A program made the position numbers and the translations under genes. DNA of 64,000 bases from Polaribacter sargassicola (GTDB lineage: Bacteria > Bacteroidota > Bacteroidia > Flavobacteriales > Flavobacteriaceae), in NCBI RefSeq assembly GCF_021991835.1, contig NZ_JAHDAU010000008.1:62001-126000 (forward strand). Reading direction: 5' to 3'. Within the stretch, counting starts at the first letter, position 1. Every line of letters begins with the position of its first letter. The notes below the pieces were generated by a model, which worked only from the letters and a program-made list of their open reading frames with translations, was not told the DNA's origin and did not search any database. Positions 25,291 to 33,391 of this stretch are shown here, in pieces.

Positions 25291-26457
25291 TTAATTATTT
25301 AAGGCTTGCTCTAAATCTGCAATAATATCTTCTGCATTTTCTAATCCTACAGAAACTCTTACTAAACCATTTGTAATACCAACTTCTAAACGATCTTCTT
25401 CTGATAAACGCCCGTGAGTTGTAGATGATGGATGCGTAACAATAGTTCTAGTATCGCCTAAATTTGCTGATAAAGAACACATTTTTATAGCATCTAAAAA
25501 CTTTCTTCCGGCTTCAATTCCTCCTTTAATTTCAAAAGCAACAATGTTACCTCCTAATTTCATTTGGTTTTTAGCAACTTCGTATTGTGGATGCGATTTT
25601 AAAAACGGATATTTTACAAACTCAACATTTTTATTTCCTTCTAAAAACTCAGCTATTTTTAACGCATTTTCACAATGTTTTTCTACTCTTATAGATAAAG
25701 TTTCTAAACTTTTAGATAAAACCCATGCATTAAATGGAGACATTGCCGGACCAGTATTTCTAGCAAATAAATAAATTTCTCTAATTAAATCTGCTTTACC
25801 CACTGCAACTCCTCCTAAAACACGTCCTTGTCCGTCTATTAATTTTGTTGCAGAATGCACTACTAAATCTGCTCCAAATTTAATTGGTTGTTGAATGTAT
25901 GGTGTTGCAAAACAATTATCTACAATAAAAATAAGATTGTGTTTTTTTGCAATTTTACCAATTAACTCTAAATCTAAAATATCTACAGCAGGGTTTGTTG
26001 GCGTTTCTATATAAAGAATTTTTGTATTTTCCTTAATCAAACTTTCTACCAAATCTACCTCATCAACTTTAAAATAAGAAGTTTCAATATTCCATTTTGG
26101 CAAATATTTGGTAAACATACTATGTGTAGAACCAAAAACAGAACGACAAGAAACAATATGATCGCCAGCATTTAATAATGCAGCAAATGAAGAAAATATA
26201 GCAGACATACCTGTTGCAAAAGCATAACCTGCCTCTGCACCTTCCATTGTTACAATTTTATCAACAAACTCTGTGGTATTTGGGTTTGTAAATCTGCTGT
26301 ATAAATTACGTTCTTTTTCTTCTGCGAAGGATGAACGCATGTCTTCTGCATCATCAAAAACAAAACTAGACGTTAAATATAAAGGTGTAGAATGCTCAGA
26401 AAACTGACTTCTTTCTGTTTGACTTCTTATGGCTTGTGTTTCGAAATGTTTACTCAT
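25291..26457 (-). CDS. metZ: Homocysteine synthase, MetZ-type (O-succinyl/acyl-homoserine sulfhydrylase)
   Basis: 388 aa fold-type I PLP enzyme of the Cys/Met metabolism family. The PLP Lys is in VVHSATKLIDGQGRVLGG near residue 205, and YSRFTNPNTTE and FATGMSAIFSS are conserved. It resembles MetZ/cystathionine gamma-synthase more than the MetY enzyme two genes upstream. Homologues make homocysteine directly from an acylated homoserine and sulfide. It is third in the metY-metX/thrA-metZ set, preceded by a short repeat region. Confidence 0.9.
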   Translation of the reverse strand: MSKHFETQAIRSQTERSQFSEHSTPLYLTSSFVFDDAEDMRSSFAEEKERNLYSRFTNPNTTEFVDKIVTMEGAEAGYAFATGMSAIFSSFAALLNAGDHIVSCRSVFGSTHSMFTKYLPKWNIETSYFKVDEVDLVESLIKENTKILYIETPTNPAVDILDLELIGKIAKKHNLIFIVDNCFATPYIQQPIKFGADLVVHSATKLIDGQGRVLGGVAVGKADLIREIYLFARNTGPAMSPFNAWVLSKSLETLSIRVEKHCENALKIAEFLEGNKNVEFVKYPFLKSHPQYEVAKNQMKLGGNIVAFEIKGGIEAGRKFLDAIKMCSLSANLGDTRTIVTHPSSTTHGRLSEEDRLEVGITNGLVRVSVGLENAEDIIADLEQALNN

Positions 26458-26462
26458 TATTA

Positions 26463-26528
26463 TGGTTTTTGGTTGATGGTTTTTGGTTGATAAATTATAC
26501 TAATAATCAACAGCTAAAAACCAAAAAC
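26463..26528. repeat. Tandem 14-bp repeat and inverted copy between metX-thrA and metZ
   Basis: TGGTTTTTGGTTGA occurs twice back to back (26463-26476 and 26477-26490). An inverted partner follows (ATCAAC, then AAAAACCAAAAAC to 26528), so the spacer can fold into a hairpin. It could modulate readthrough from thrA to metZ. Confidence 0.5.
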
Positions 26529-26531
26529 TTT

Positions 26532-29500
26532 TTAATTATTATGTTTTGCTAATCTTAAGATATCTCCAAAAACACCTCTAGCAGTTACACTTGCTCCTGC
26601 TCCTGCTCCCTGTATTACAATTGGTTGTTCTCCATAAGATTCTGTATAAATTTCAAAAATTGCATCAGAACCTTTTAAAGAACCTAATGGTGTACTTTCT
26701 GGTGTTGATACTAATTTTACTTCTAAAGTACCTTTATTTTTTGATAAATCTCCACTTAATTCGCCAATATAACGTAAAACATGATTTGCTTCTTGGTTTT
26801 CTTTTAGTGTTTTATATTCATCATTTAACAACTCTAAATTACTTAAAAAATCAGTAACATTCCCTTCTCTTAAATTTTCTGGAATTAGATTTTTAATTTT
26901 AACTTCATCAAATTCATTTTCTAACTCTAATTCTCTTGCTAAAATTAATAATTTTCTAGCAACATCATTTCCTCCTAAATCTTCTCTTGGATCTGGTTCT
27001 GTAAATCCTTTTTCGATTGCTTCTTTTAAAACCTCTGAAAAAGAAACATTTTTAGCTGAAAAATTATTAAACAGATAACTTAAACTTCCAGAAAAAACAC
27101 CTCTAATTTTAGTGATATTTTCTCCTGACTCATGCAGTAAACGAATTGTATCTATTAACGGTAAACCTGCTCCTACATTGGTTTCATACAAATATTGCTT
27201 TTTGTATTCTTTTAATTTTGCTCTTACTTCTTTATAAAAATCAAAAGATAAAGTATTGGCAATTTTATTACACGAAACTAAATCGAAACCAGCTTCTATA
27301 AACGGAATATAATTTGCAACAAAATTTACGCTTGCAGTATTATCTACAGCTATTAGATTTTCAAAATGATTCGCTTTTGCAAAAGCTATAACATCATTAA
27401 CAGTTGCATTTTCATCGCCCTTTTCTAATAAATTTTCTTTCCAATCTTTGGTAACTCCATCTTTCTTTAACAATACTTTTTTAGAGTTTGCTACAGCAAA
27501 AACATTCAATTGTAATTTTCTTCTTTCTAAAACAGATTGTGTATTTTCTATAATTTGATCTATCAGTGTTCCGCCAACCAAACCTTTTCCAAAAATGGCA
27601 ATATTTATTTTCTTGGTAACACCAAAAACCTGACCATGAATTACATTTACAGCCTTGTATAATTCTGTTTTTTTAACTACCAAACTTACATTTTTACCCG
27701 TAACTGTATTATTAAATAATAGTGGCACAATTTGGTTTTTTATTAACGCATTATAAGGATGATGAAACTGACTTAAATCTTGTCCAATAATAGAAATTAC
27801 AGAAACGTCATCAAAAACAGCAATATGATTTACATCTTGTGCATGAAAATCGTTTTCAAATTCTTCTTCTAATGCATTAACTGCTCGCAAAGTATTTTCG
27901 GCATTAATTACCAAACCAACTCCACGTTCTGAAGAACCTTGTGCAATAATATTTACACTAATATTTTCTTTACTTAACGCGTTAAAAATACGAGCATCAA
28001 TACCTACCTTACCCAATAAACCTCTACCTTCAAAATTAATCATTGCCATATTTTCTATGGTAGAAATTGTTTTAATTCCTTTGGATGCCGATGTTGATGA
28101 AATTAAAGTTCCTTTATCTTTAAGATTAAAAGTATTTAAAATTCTAAGGTTAATGTTTTTTTCAATTAACGGAATAATTGTTTTTGCATGTAACAAGTTT
28201 GTACCAAAAGTTGCCAACTCATTTGCCTCATTAAAAGAAAGTTGATCTATTTTTTTAGCATCTGCAACTAATTTTGGATCGGCTGTAAAAATACCACTAA
28301 CATGTGTATAATTTTGCAACTCATCTGCATCTAAATAATTTGCCAATAAAGCTGCTGTATAATTACTACCATTTCTACCCAAAGTAGTCGTTTCTCCTTT
28401 TTTATTAGAAGCTATAAAACCAGAAACGATATTTATTTTTGAATTATTTTCTTTAAAATAAGAAATTACATTTTCTTTAGAAACCACAGTTATTGGTTGT
28501 GCATTTCCAAAATTTTCATCAGTAATTATTAACGATCTAGAATCTACAGCATTTGCAGAAATATTTTCTTTTTCTAACAAACTTGCCAACATTTTTACCG
28601 ATAATAATTCTCCTTGCGCTAAAACTTCGTCTTTAATTTTCTGACTGTAATCACCCAATAAAGAAACGCCTTCAAAAATGGTTTCTAATTTTAAAAACTC
28701 ATTAGAAAAATCTACATTTTTATTAGGTTCTAATTGATATTCTTTAAATTGATTAAACTTCTTTTTATATTCTTTTTTAGCTGCTGCTTTTTGCAAAATA
28801 GCCTCTAACTCGTTAGTTGCGTTTCCTCTAGCAGAAGCAACAATGGTCATTTTTTCTTTGTCTTTAAACTTACTTGCAATAATTGCAATCACATTTTCTA
28901 AGCCTAAACCATTGGCTAAAGATTTTCCTCCAAACTTTAAAACTTTCATCTTCTTTTCTCTGTAATCTTTGTTAAAAATTGATTCTATAATTTTTTGTAA
29001 CTGATCATATTCCATTAAAAATGCATCATGCCCATGCACCGAATTTATCTCATTATACGTAACATTATCTTTTGTTAATGCCAATTTTTTATGAGTTTCT
29101 CTATTTTCTTCGGCAGTAAAAAACAAATCAGAATCCACACCAATTACGTGAATATTGGCATCAATTTTATCTAAAATTTCATCAGATTTTACGCCTCCTT
29201 TTGTAACATCAATTGTTTTTAATAATTGATTCATTAGTTTATAAGACGATAATTGATAACGTTCTTGCAGTGATTTACCATGATGCAACAACCAACTTTC
29301 TACATTAAAAATATCTGAATCTTCTTTTTTAGATCGATGAAAACGTTCTTTAAAACTTTCTGGTGTTCTGTAACACAACATCGCGTGCATTCTTGCATCG
29401 TGAACAGGATTGCTAGAATTCACCAAAAATTGTTCTTGAATTTGGCAATTGGCAATTAACCAATCTGTAGATTTCCAATCGGTTGCAATTGGCAAAAAAT

Positions 29501-29933
29501 GTTGGGTTAATTTATTATTTAAAACCATCATTTCCCACGCAATTCCACCGCCTAAAGAACCACCAATTAATGCAAACAACCTATCAATTTTTAAAATTGA
29601 TAAACCTTGCAAAAAGATTCTTGCAATATCTCTAGCTATAAAATCTTTGTAATTATCAATTAAAAATCCATCAAAACCATTACCAGGAATATTAAAAGAT
29701 AAAATGGTGTAATTTTTAGTATTTATGGCTTTTTCATCACCAACAATATCTTTCCACCAACCTTTTTCTCCTGCTACATATGAGTTTCCTGTAAGTGCAT
29801 GATTTATCAAAATAACAGGTGCTGTACCTAAGTTTTGACCAAAAATTTGATAACTTAAATTTAGCTCTGCAATTAACACACCTATTTCTGTAGTAAAATT
29901 GTGTATTTTAATATGTTGTAATGGATGTTCCAA
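26532..29933 (-). CDS. thrA: Three-domain fusion: homoserine O-acetyltransferase-like - aspartate kinase - homoserine dehydrogenase
   Basis: About 1133 aa from a TTG at 29933 (MEHPLQHIKIHNF); the frame extends to another TTG at 29990 and there is no suitable ATG. Residues ~1-325 are an alpha/beta-hydrolase of the MetX type with nucleophile Ser in GGSLGGGIAWE near 126, an Asp in VDSDLF near 267 and His in HGHDAF near 302. Residues from 329 begin an aspartokinase (MKVLKFGGKSLANG) with ACT domains. From about 770 a homoserine dehydrogenase follows (IAIFGKGLVGGTL, NVGAGLPLIDT). The fusion covers aspartate phosphorylation, homoserine formation and its activation for methionine. Upstream metY and a SAM-I switch imply methionine-type control. 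Confidence 0.93.
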   Translation of the reverse strand: MEHPLQHIKIHNFTTEIGVLIAELNLSYQIFGQNLGTAPVILINHALTGNSYVAGEKGWWKDIVGDEKAINTKNYTILSFNIPGNGFDGFLIDNYKDFIARDIARIFLQGLSILKIDRLFALIGGSLGGGIAWEMMVLNNKLTQHFLPIATDWKSTDWLIANCQIQEQFLVNSSNPVHDARMHAMLCYRTPESFKERFHRSKKEDSDIFNVESWLLHHGKSLQERYQLSSYKLMNQLLKTIDVTKGGVKSDEILDKIDANIHVIGVDSDLFFTAEENRETHKKLALTKDNVTYNEINSVHGHDAFLMEYDQLQKIIESIFNKDYREKKMKVLKFGGKSLANGLGLENVIAIIASKFKDKEKMTIVASARGNATNELEAILQKAAAKKEYKKKFNQFKEYQLEPNKNVDFSNEFLKLETIFEGVSLLGDYSQKIKDEVLAQGELLSVKMLASLLEKENISANAVDSRSLIITDENFGNAQPITVVSKENVISYFKENNSKINIVSGFIASNKKGETTTLGRNGSNYTAALLANYLDADELQNYTHVSGIFTADPKLVADAKKIDQLSFNEANELATFGTNLLHAKTIIPLIEKNINLRILNTFNLKDKGTLISSTSASKGIKTISTIENMAMINFEGRGLLGKVGIDARIFNALSKENISVNIIAQGSSERGVGLVINAENTLRAVNALEEEFENDFHAQDVNHIAVFDDVSVISIIGQDLSQFHHPYNALIKNQIVPLLFNNTVTGKNVSLVVKKTELYKAVNVIHGQVFGVTKKINIAIFGKGLVGGTLIDQIIENTQSVLERRKLQLNVFAVANSKKVLLKKDGVTKDWKENLLEKGDENATVNDVIAFAKANHFENLIAVDNTASVNFVANYIPFIEAGFDLVSCNKIANTLSFDFYKEVRAKLKEYKKQYLYETNVGAGLPLIDTIRLLHESGENITKIRGVFSGSLSYLFNNFSAKNVSFSEVLKEAIEKGFTEPDPREDLGGNDVARKLLILARELELENEFDEVKIKNLIPENLREGNVTDFLSNLELLNDEYKTLKENQEANHVLRYIGELSGDLSKNKGTLEVKLVSTPESTPLGSLKGSDAIFEIYTESYGEQPIVIQGAGAGASVTARGVFGDILRLAKHNN

Positions 29934-30002
29934 TTTTTGACATTTATTGTTTATCTGTTTAAGCGCAGTAAAGAACTTTTGATTTACCAAAGTTAATTAA
30001 AC

Positions 30003-30020
30003 CTTTCGACTACGCTCAAA
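30003..30020. repeat. Short repeat-like palindromic tag (CTTTCGACTACGCTCAAA)
   Basis: An 18-bp GC-richer tag in the metY/thrA spacer. Near-identical TTTCGACTnCGCTCAAA tags are, to my recollection, scattered in intergenic DNA of many Flavobacteriaceae. Only one copy is in this window, so this rests on memory of the family. Confidence 0.3.
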
Positions 30021-30032
30021 AAGACAATTGTT

Positions 30033-31307
30033 TTATATTTCTGAAAAAGCCTTTTTTAAATCTGCTTTTAGATCCTCAATATCCTCTATACCAACAGACA
30101 ATCTAATTAAATCTTGACTAACTCCGGCACTTTCTTGTGCTTTTTCGTCTAATTGTTGATGCGTTGTACTTGCTGGATGAATTATTAATGATTTAGTATC
30201 ACCTATATTTGCTAACAAAGAAAATATTTCTGTCTTATCTGCAATTGTTTTTGCTGCTTCAAAACCTCCTTTTGGTCCAAAAGTTACAATTCCGCTTTGT
30301 CCTTTTGGTAAATATTTATCTGCTAAAGTTTTGTATGTACTACTTTCTAAACCAGGATAATTAACCCAAGCAACCTCATCTTGCGCTTCTAACCATTTTG
30401 CCAACTCTAGAGCATTTTTAGAATGTTGCTGAATTCTAACAGGTAAAGTTTCTAAACCTTGAATAATATTAAATGCGTTTGTAGGACTTAAAGCGCCACC
30501 AAAATCACGCAAACCTTCTAAAATTAATTTAAAAGTATATGAAGCTGCACCTAAAGCTTCGTGATATTTTAACCCATGATAACCTGCAGAAGGCTCTGTA
30601 AATTCTGGGAATTTACCATTTGCCCAATTAAAAGTTCCTGAATCTACAATTGCTCCTCCTAAAGAAGTTCCTTGTCCACCAATATATTTTGTTAAAGAAT
30701 GAATTACAATATTTGCACCATGTTTAATTGGGTTCAATAAAGCAGGAGTCGCCACAGTATTATCAACAATAAAAGGAACTTCTGCTTTTTTAGAATGTGC
30801 TGCAATAGCTTCTAAATCTAAAACATCTAACTTAGGGTTTCCTAAAGACTCTACAAAAAATGCTCTTGTGTTATCTTTTACAGCATCAGCAAAATTATCA
30901 GGATTTGAAGCATCTACAAATGTTGTTGTAATTCCGAATCTTGGTAAAGTTACACTTAATAAATTGTACGTTCCTCCATACAAACTACTAGAAGCCACAA
31001 TATGATCTCCTGCTTTTAATAAAGTTAATAACCCTGTAGATATTGCTGCTGTACCAGACGCAAAAACTACTGCTCCAATTCCGCCTTCTACAGCCGCTAA
31101 ACGATCTTGTAAAATTTGATTTGTTGGGTTGTTTAAGCGTGTGTAAATAAAACCTAATTCTTTTAATGAAAAAAGGTTTGCCGCGTGTTCTGAATTGTTA
31201 AAAACATAAGACGAAGTCTGATAAATAGGAACTGCTCTTGTACCTCCGTTTTGTGTTACGTCATGCCCAGCATGTAATGCGTTTGTTGCTAATTTTTGAG
31301 TACTCAT
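30033..31307 (-). CDS. metY: O-acetylhomoserine aminocarboxypropyltransferase (O-acetylhomoserine sulfhydrylase)
   Basis: 424 aa, the usual MetY length (longer than MetZ). The PLP Lys is in VIHSLTKYIGGQGTSLGG near residue 208. IYTRLNNPTNQILQDRLA and the MetY-specific insertion around EFTEPSAGYHGL are present. It forms homocysteine from O-acetylhomoserine and sulfide, matching the acetyltransferase-like domain of the next gene. It is first in the metY operon and is preceded by a 130-nt spacer and a SAM-I riboswitch. Confidence 0.95.
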   Translation of the reverse strand: MSTQKLATNALHAGHDVTQNGGTRAVPIYQTSSYVFNNSEHAANLFSLKELGFIYTRLNNPTNQILQDRLAAVEGGIGAVVFASGTAAISTGLLTLLKAGDHIVASSSLYGGTYNLLSVTLPRFGITTTFVDASNPDNFADAVKDNTRAFFVESLGNPKLDVLDLEAIAAHSKKAEVPFIVDNTVATPALLNPIKHGANIVIHSLTKYIGGQGTSLGGAIVDSGTFNWANGKFPEFTEPSAGYHGLKYHEALGAASYTFKLILEGLRDFGGALSPTNAFNIIQGLETLPVRIQQHSKNALELAKWLEAQDEVAWVNYPGLESSTYKTLADKYLPKGQSGIVTFGPKGGFEAAKTIADKTEIFSLLANIGDTKSLIIHPASTTHQQLDEKAQESAGVSQDLIRLSVGIEDIEDLKADLKKAFSEI

Positions 31308-31355
31308 TTTTCTATTTTTTTTGAGTTAATAAATAATTAAACCAAAAGTCAAATG

Positions 31356-31394
31356 CATCAATCTTTATTGATGTACTTACTAGAAAAATGTTAT
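31356..31394 (-). promoter_or_regulatory. Expression-platform elements between SAM-I switch and metY
   Basis: ATAACATT on the minus strand (31394-31387) is an 8-bp complement of AATGTTAT at the aptamer's 5' end (31559-31552), which overlaps P1. Just downstream, CATCAAT/ATTGATG (31356-31362 with 31367-31373) form a 7-bp hairpin with a 4-nt loop. There is no clear U-run, so translational control or another mechanism is more likely than classic attenuation. Confidence 0.4.
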
Positions 31395-31435
31395 TAAGAA
31401 TTACACAAGTACACAGAATGTGTATTTGTTTTTGG

Positions 31436-31556
31436 GTTATCTATCCAATTTCTGATAAATGAATCTGAAATTAAGTAGAATTTAGCACCTTCTTTTCCTC
31501 GCGAAAAGGGTTGCTAAGGCTTCAGCGGGTCTAATCCCTCCACCTTTCTTGATAAC
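31436..31556 (-). ncRNA. SAM-I (S-box) riboswitch upstream of metY
   Basis: The minus strand shows GTTATCAAGAAAGGTGGAGG, GACCCG, CCTTAGCAACCC, a CTTTTC/GAAAAG-closed arm, AAGAAGGTGCTAAATTC and a closing GATAAC. P1 is GTTATC/GATAAC (31556-31551 with 31441-31436). The core matches the metH1 switch closely. It lies about 130 nt before metY, so metY and the downstream metX-thrA and metZ are probably repressed when SAM is high. Confidence 0.93.
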
Positions 31557-31586
31557 ATTTCAATAAGTTATTGAACTTTGTGAATG

Positions 31587-31618
31587 CAAATATATGTTTA
31601 GAAAAATTTAATATCCAA
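31587..31618 (-). promoter_or_regulatory. metY promoter
   Basis: On the minus strand TATATTTG (31594-31587) matches TAnnTTTG. A TTG (31618-31616) lies 21 bp upstream, at the spacing known for Bacteroidota housekeeping promoters. Transcription would begin some 25 nt before the SAM-I aptamer. Confidence 0.65.
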
Positions 31619-31774
31619 GAAAAAATGAAAATATTTTTATTAAAATACAAATATCACATTTAAAACAACATTTTTTATGATTACCATATAATTTAAAAAA
31701 CAACATTTTATTTTTTTTGATGATACCATAACAAAATTTTATGATTTAAAACTATGCTATTAAAATTTAAGATG

Positions 31775-31782
31775 TACCTTTG
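31775..31782 (+). promoter_or_regulatory. metK promoter -7 element
   Basis: TACCTTTG matches TAnnTTTG exactly. The predicted transcript begins around 31788, immediately before the SAM-II aptamer, so the aptamer is the 5' end of the message. No good -33 TTG is seen. Confidence 0.5.
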
Positions 31783-31787
31783 CAGAG

Positions 31788-31845
31788 AATTTAGAGGAAA
31801 AATTTGAACTGATTGCAACCTCATAAAAAAAATGCTAAAGCAGTA
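31788..31845 (+). ncRNA. SAM-II riboswitch upstream of metK
   Basis: The sequence follows the SAM-II H-type pseudoknot plan. P1 is GAGG (31794-31797) with CCTC (31819-31822). The loop AATTTGAACTGATTGCA resembles the class consensus, and an ATAAA-rich linker leads to TGCTAAAGCAGT. The pseudoknot stem is ACTG (31808-31811) with CAGT (31841-31844). The position is in the metK leader just after a -7 element. SAM binding should lower SAM synthetase production. Confidence 0.8.
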
Positions 31846-31869
31846 ATTTCCTACTACTTTTCGCGACTC

Positions 31870-31909
31870 TTGCAATCTCTTTTCATTTTTCAATAACAAA
31901 AAGAAGATT
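31870..31909 (+). promoter_or_regulatory. Candidate expression platform of the metK SAM-II switch
   Basis: TTGCAATC (31870-31877) is an exact 8-bp complement of GATTGCAA inside the aptamer (31811-31818), so aptamer and this pairing exclude each other. When free, AATCT (31874-31878) can pair instead with AGATT (31905-31909) next to the metK ATG at 31914. This suggests a translational switch. Confidence 0.45.
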
Positions 31910-31913
31910 TATT

Positions 31914-33170
31914 ATGTCATATTTATTTACCTCAGAAAGTGTTTCTGAAGGACACCCAGACAAAATTGCCGATCAAATATCTGATGCTTTAATCGATAAT
32001 TTTTTAGCATTTGATAAAAGCAGTAAAGTTGCTTGTGAAACTTTAGTTACTACCGGTCAAGTAGTTTTAGCAGGAGAAGTAAAATCTAAAACATATTTAG
32101 ATGTACAACAAATTGCTAGAGATGTAATTAACAAAATAGGTTACACTAAAGGAGAGTACATGTTTGATGGAAACTCTTGTGGAGTTTTATCTGCAATTCA
32201 TGAACAATCACCAGATATTAATCAAGGTGTAGACAGAGCTAAACCAGAAGATCAAGGTGCAGGAGACCAAGGTATGATGTTTGGTTATGCTACTGATGAA
32301 ACCGAAAACTACATGCCTTTGGCATTAGAATTATCGCATAGACTTTTAATAGAATTAGCTCTTTTACGTAGAGAAAACAAAGACATTACTTACTTACGTC
32401 CAGATGCAAAATCTCAAGTAACTATAGAGTATTCTGATGACAATGTTCCGCAAAGAATTGATGCTATTGTAATTTCTACACAACATGATGATTTTGATTC
32501 TTCTGAAGAAGTTATGTTAGCAAAAATTAAAAAAGATATTGTAGAAATTTTAATTCCTAGAGTAGTTGCTAAACTTCCGGCTCATCTTCAAAAATTATTT
32601 ACAGATAGTATTACTTACCACATAAATCCTACAGGAATTTTTGTAATTGGTGGACCTCATGGAGATGCTGGTTTAACAGGTAGAAAAATTATTGTTGATA
32701 CTTATGGTGGCAAAGGAGCTCACGGTGGTGGTGCTTTTTCTGGTAAAGACCCTAGTAAAGTTGATAGATCTGGTGCTTACGCAACAAGACATATTGCTAA
32801 AAATTTAGTTGCTGCTGGGCTTTGTAAAGAAGTATTAGTACAAGTTTCTTATGCAATTGGTGTTGCAAAACCTACAAGTATTAATGTTGATACTTACGGA
32901 ACATCTACTGTAGACTTAACAGATGGAGAAATTAGTAAAATAGTAGAAACTATTTTTGATATGCGCCCTTATTTTATTGAACAACGTTTAAAATTAAGAG
33001 CACCTATTTATTCTGAAACTGCTGCTTACGGACATATGGGAAGAACTTCTGAAGTTAAAACCGTAACTTTTACAAACCCTATGGGAGAAACAATTTCTGA
33101 AGAAGTAGAAACTTTTACTTGGGAGAAACTAGATTATGTAGATAAAATTAAAGAAGCTTTTAAGCTATAA
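31914..33170 (+). CDS. metK: S-adenosylmethionine synthetase
   Basis: 418 aa. It has the family motifs [20 protein letters not shown] at the N-terminus, [12 protein letters not shown] near residue 118 and [16 protein letters not shown] near 272. It makes SAM from methionine and ATP and is the sink of the methionine pathway encoded on the minus strand to its left. It has a ~125-nt leader with a SAM-II aptamer and a strong terminator after the stop, so it is monocistronic. It is divergent from metY; both respond to SAM but through different aptamer classes. Confidence 0.98.
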   Translation: MSYLFTSESVSEGHPDKIADQISDALIDNFLAFDKSSKVACETLVTTGQVVLAGEVKSKTYLDVQQIARDVINKIGYTKGEYMFDGNSCGVLSAIHEQSPDINQGVDRAKPEDQGAGDQGMMFGYATDETENYMPLALELSHRLLIELALLRRENKDITYLRPDAKSQVTIEYSDDNVPQRIDAIVISTQHDDFDSSEEVMLAKIKKDIVEILIPRVVAKLPAHLQKLFTDSITYHINPTGIFVIGGPHGDAGLTGRKIIVDTYGGKGAHGGGAFSGKDPSKVDRSGAYATRHIAKNLVAAGLCKEVLVQVSYAIGVAKPTSINVDTYGTSTVDLTDGEISKIVETIFDMRPYFIEQRLKLRAPIYSETAAYGHMGRTSEVKTVTFTNPMGETISEEVETFTWEKLDYVDKIKEAFKL

Positions 33171-33200
33171 AAGCTAAATATCTTTATTAAAAACTGTTTA

Positions 33201-33234
33201 AAACGACATCAAATTAAATTTGATGTCGTTTTTT
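33201..33234 (+). terminator. metK terminator
   Basis: AACGACATCAAATT (33202-33215) pairs with AATTTGATGTCGTT (33217-33230) in a nearly perfect palindrome followed by T-run. Confidence 0.8.
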
Positions 33235-33391
33235 ATTATTAAAAAAACAATTATTATCAAAAAACGATATCAATAAAGCAATAAATTAACATGTTTTTTT
33301 TCAACATAAGACACTCTTTTTCTTTAACATAAATTTAAGATATCAACTTTTTGAGTTTATGTAATTTCGAGCAAATTCAAATCAAATATTT

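Noticed and set aside
31708..31899. 63-codon minus-strand frame in the metY-metK gap
   Set aside because: It lies over the metK -7 element and SAM-II aptamer on the opposite strand and shows no domain or coding signature.
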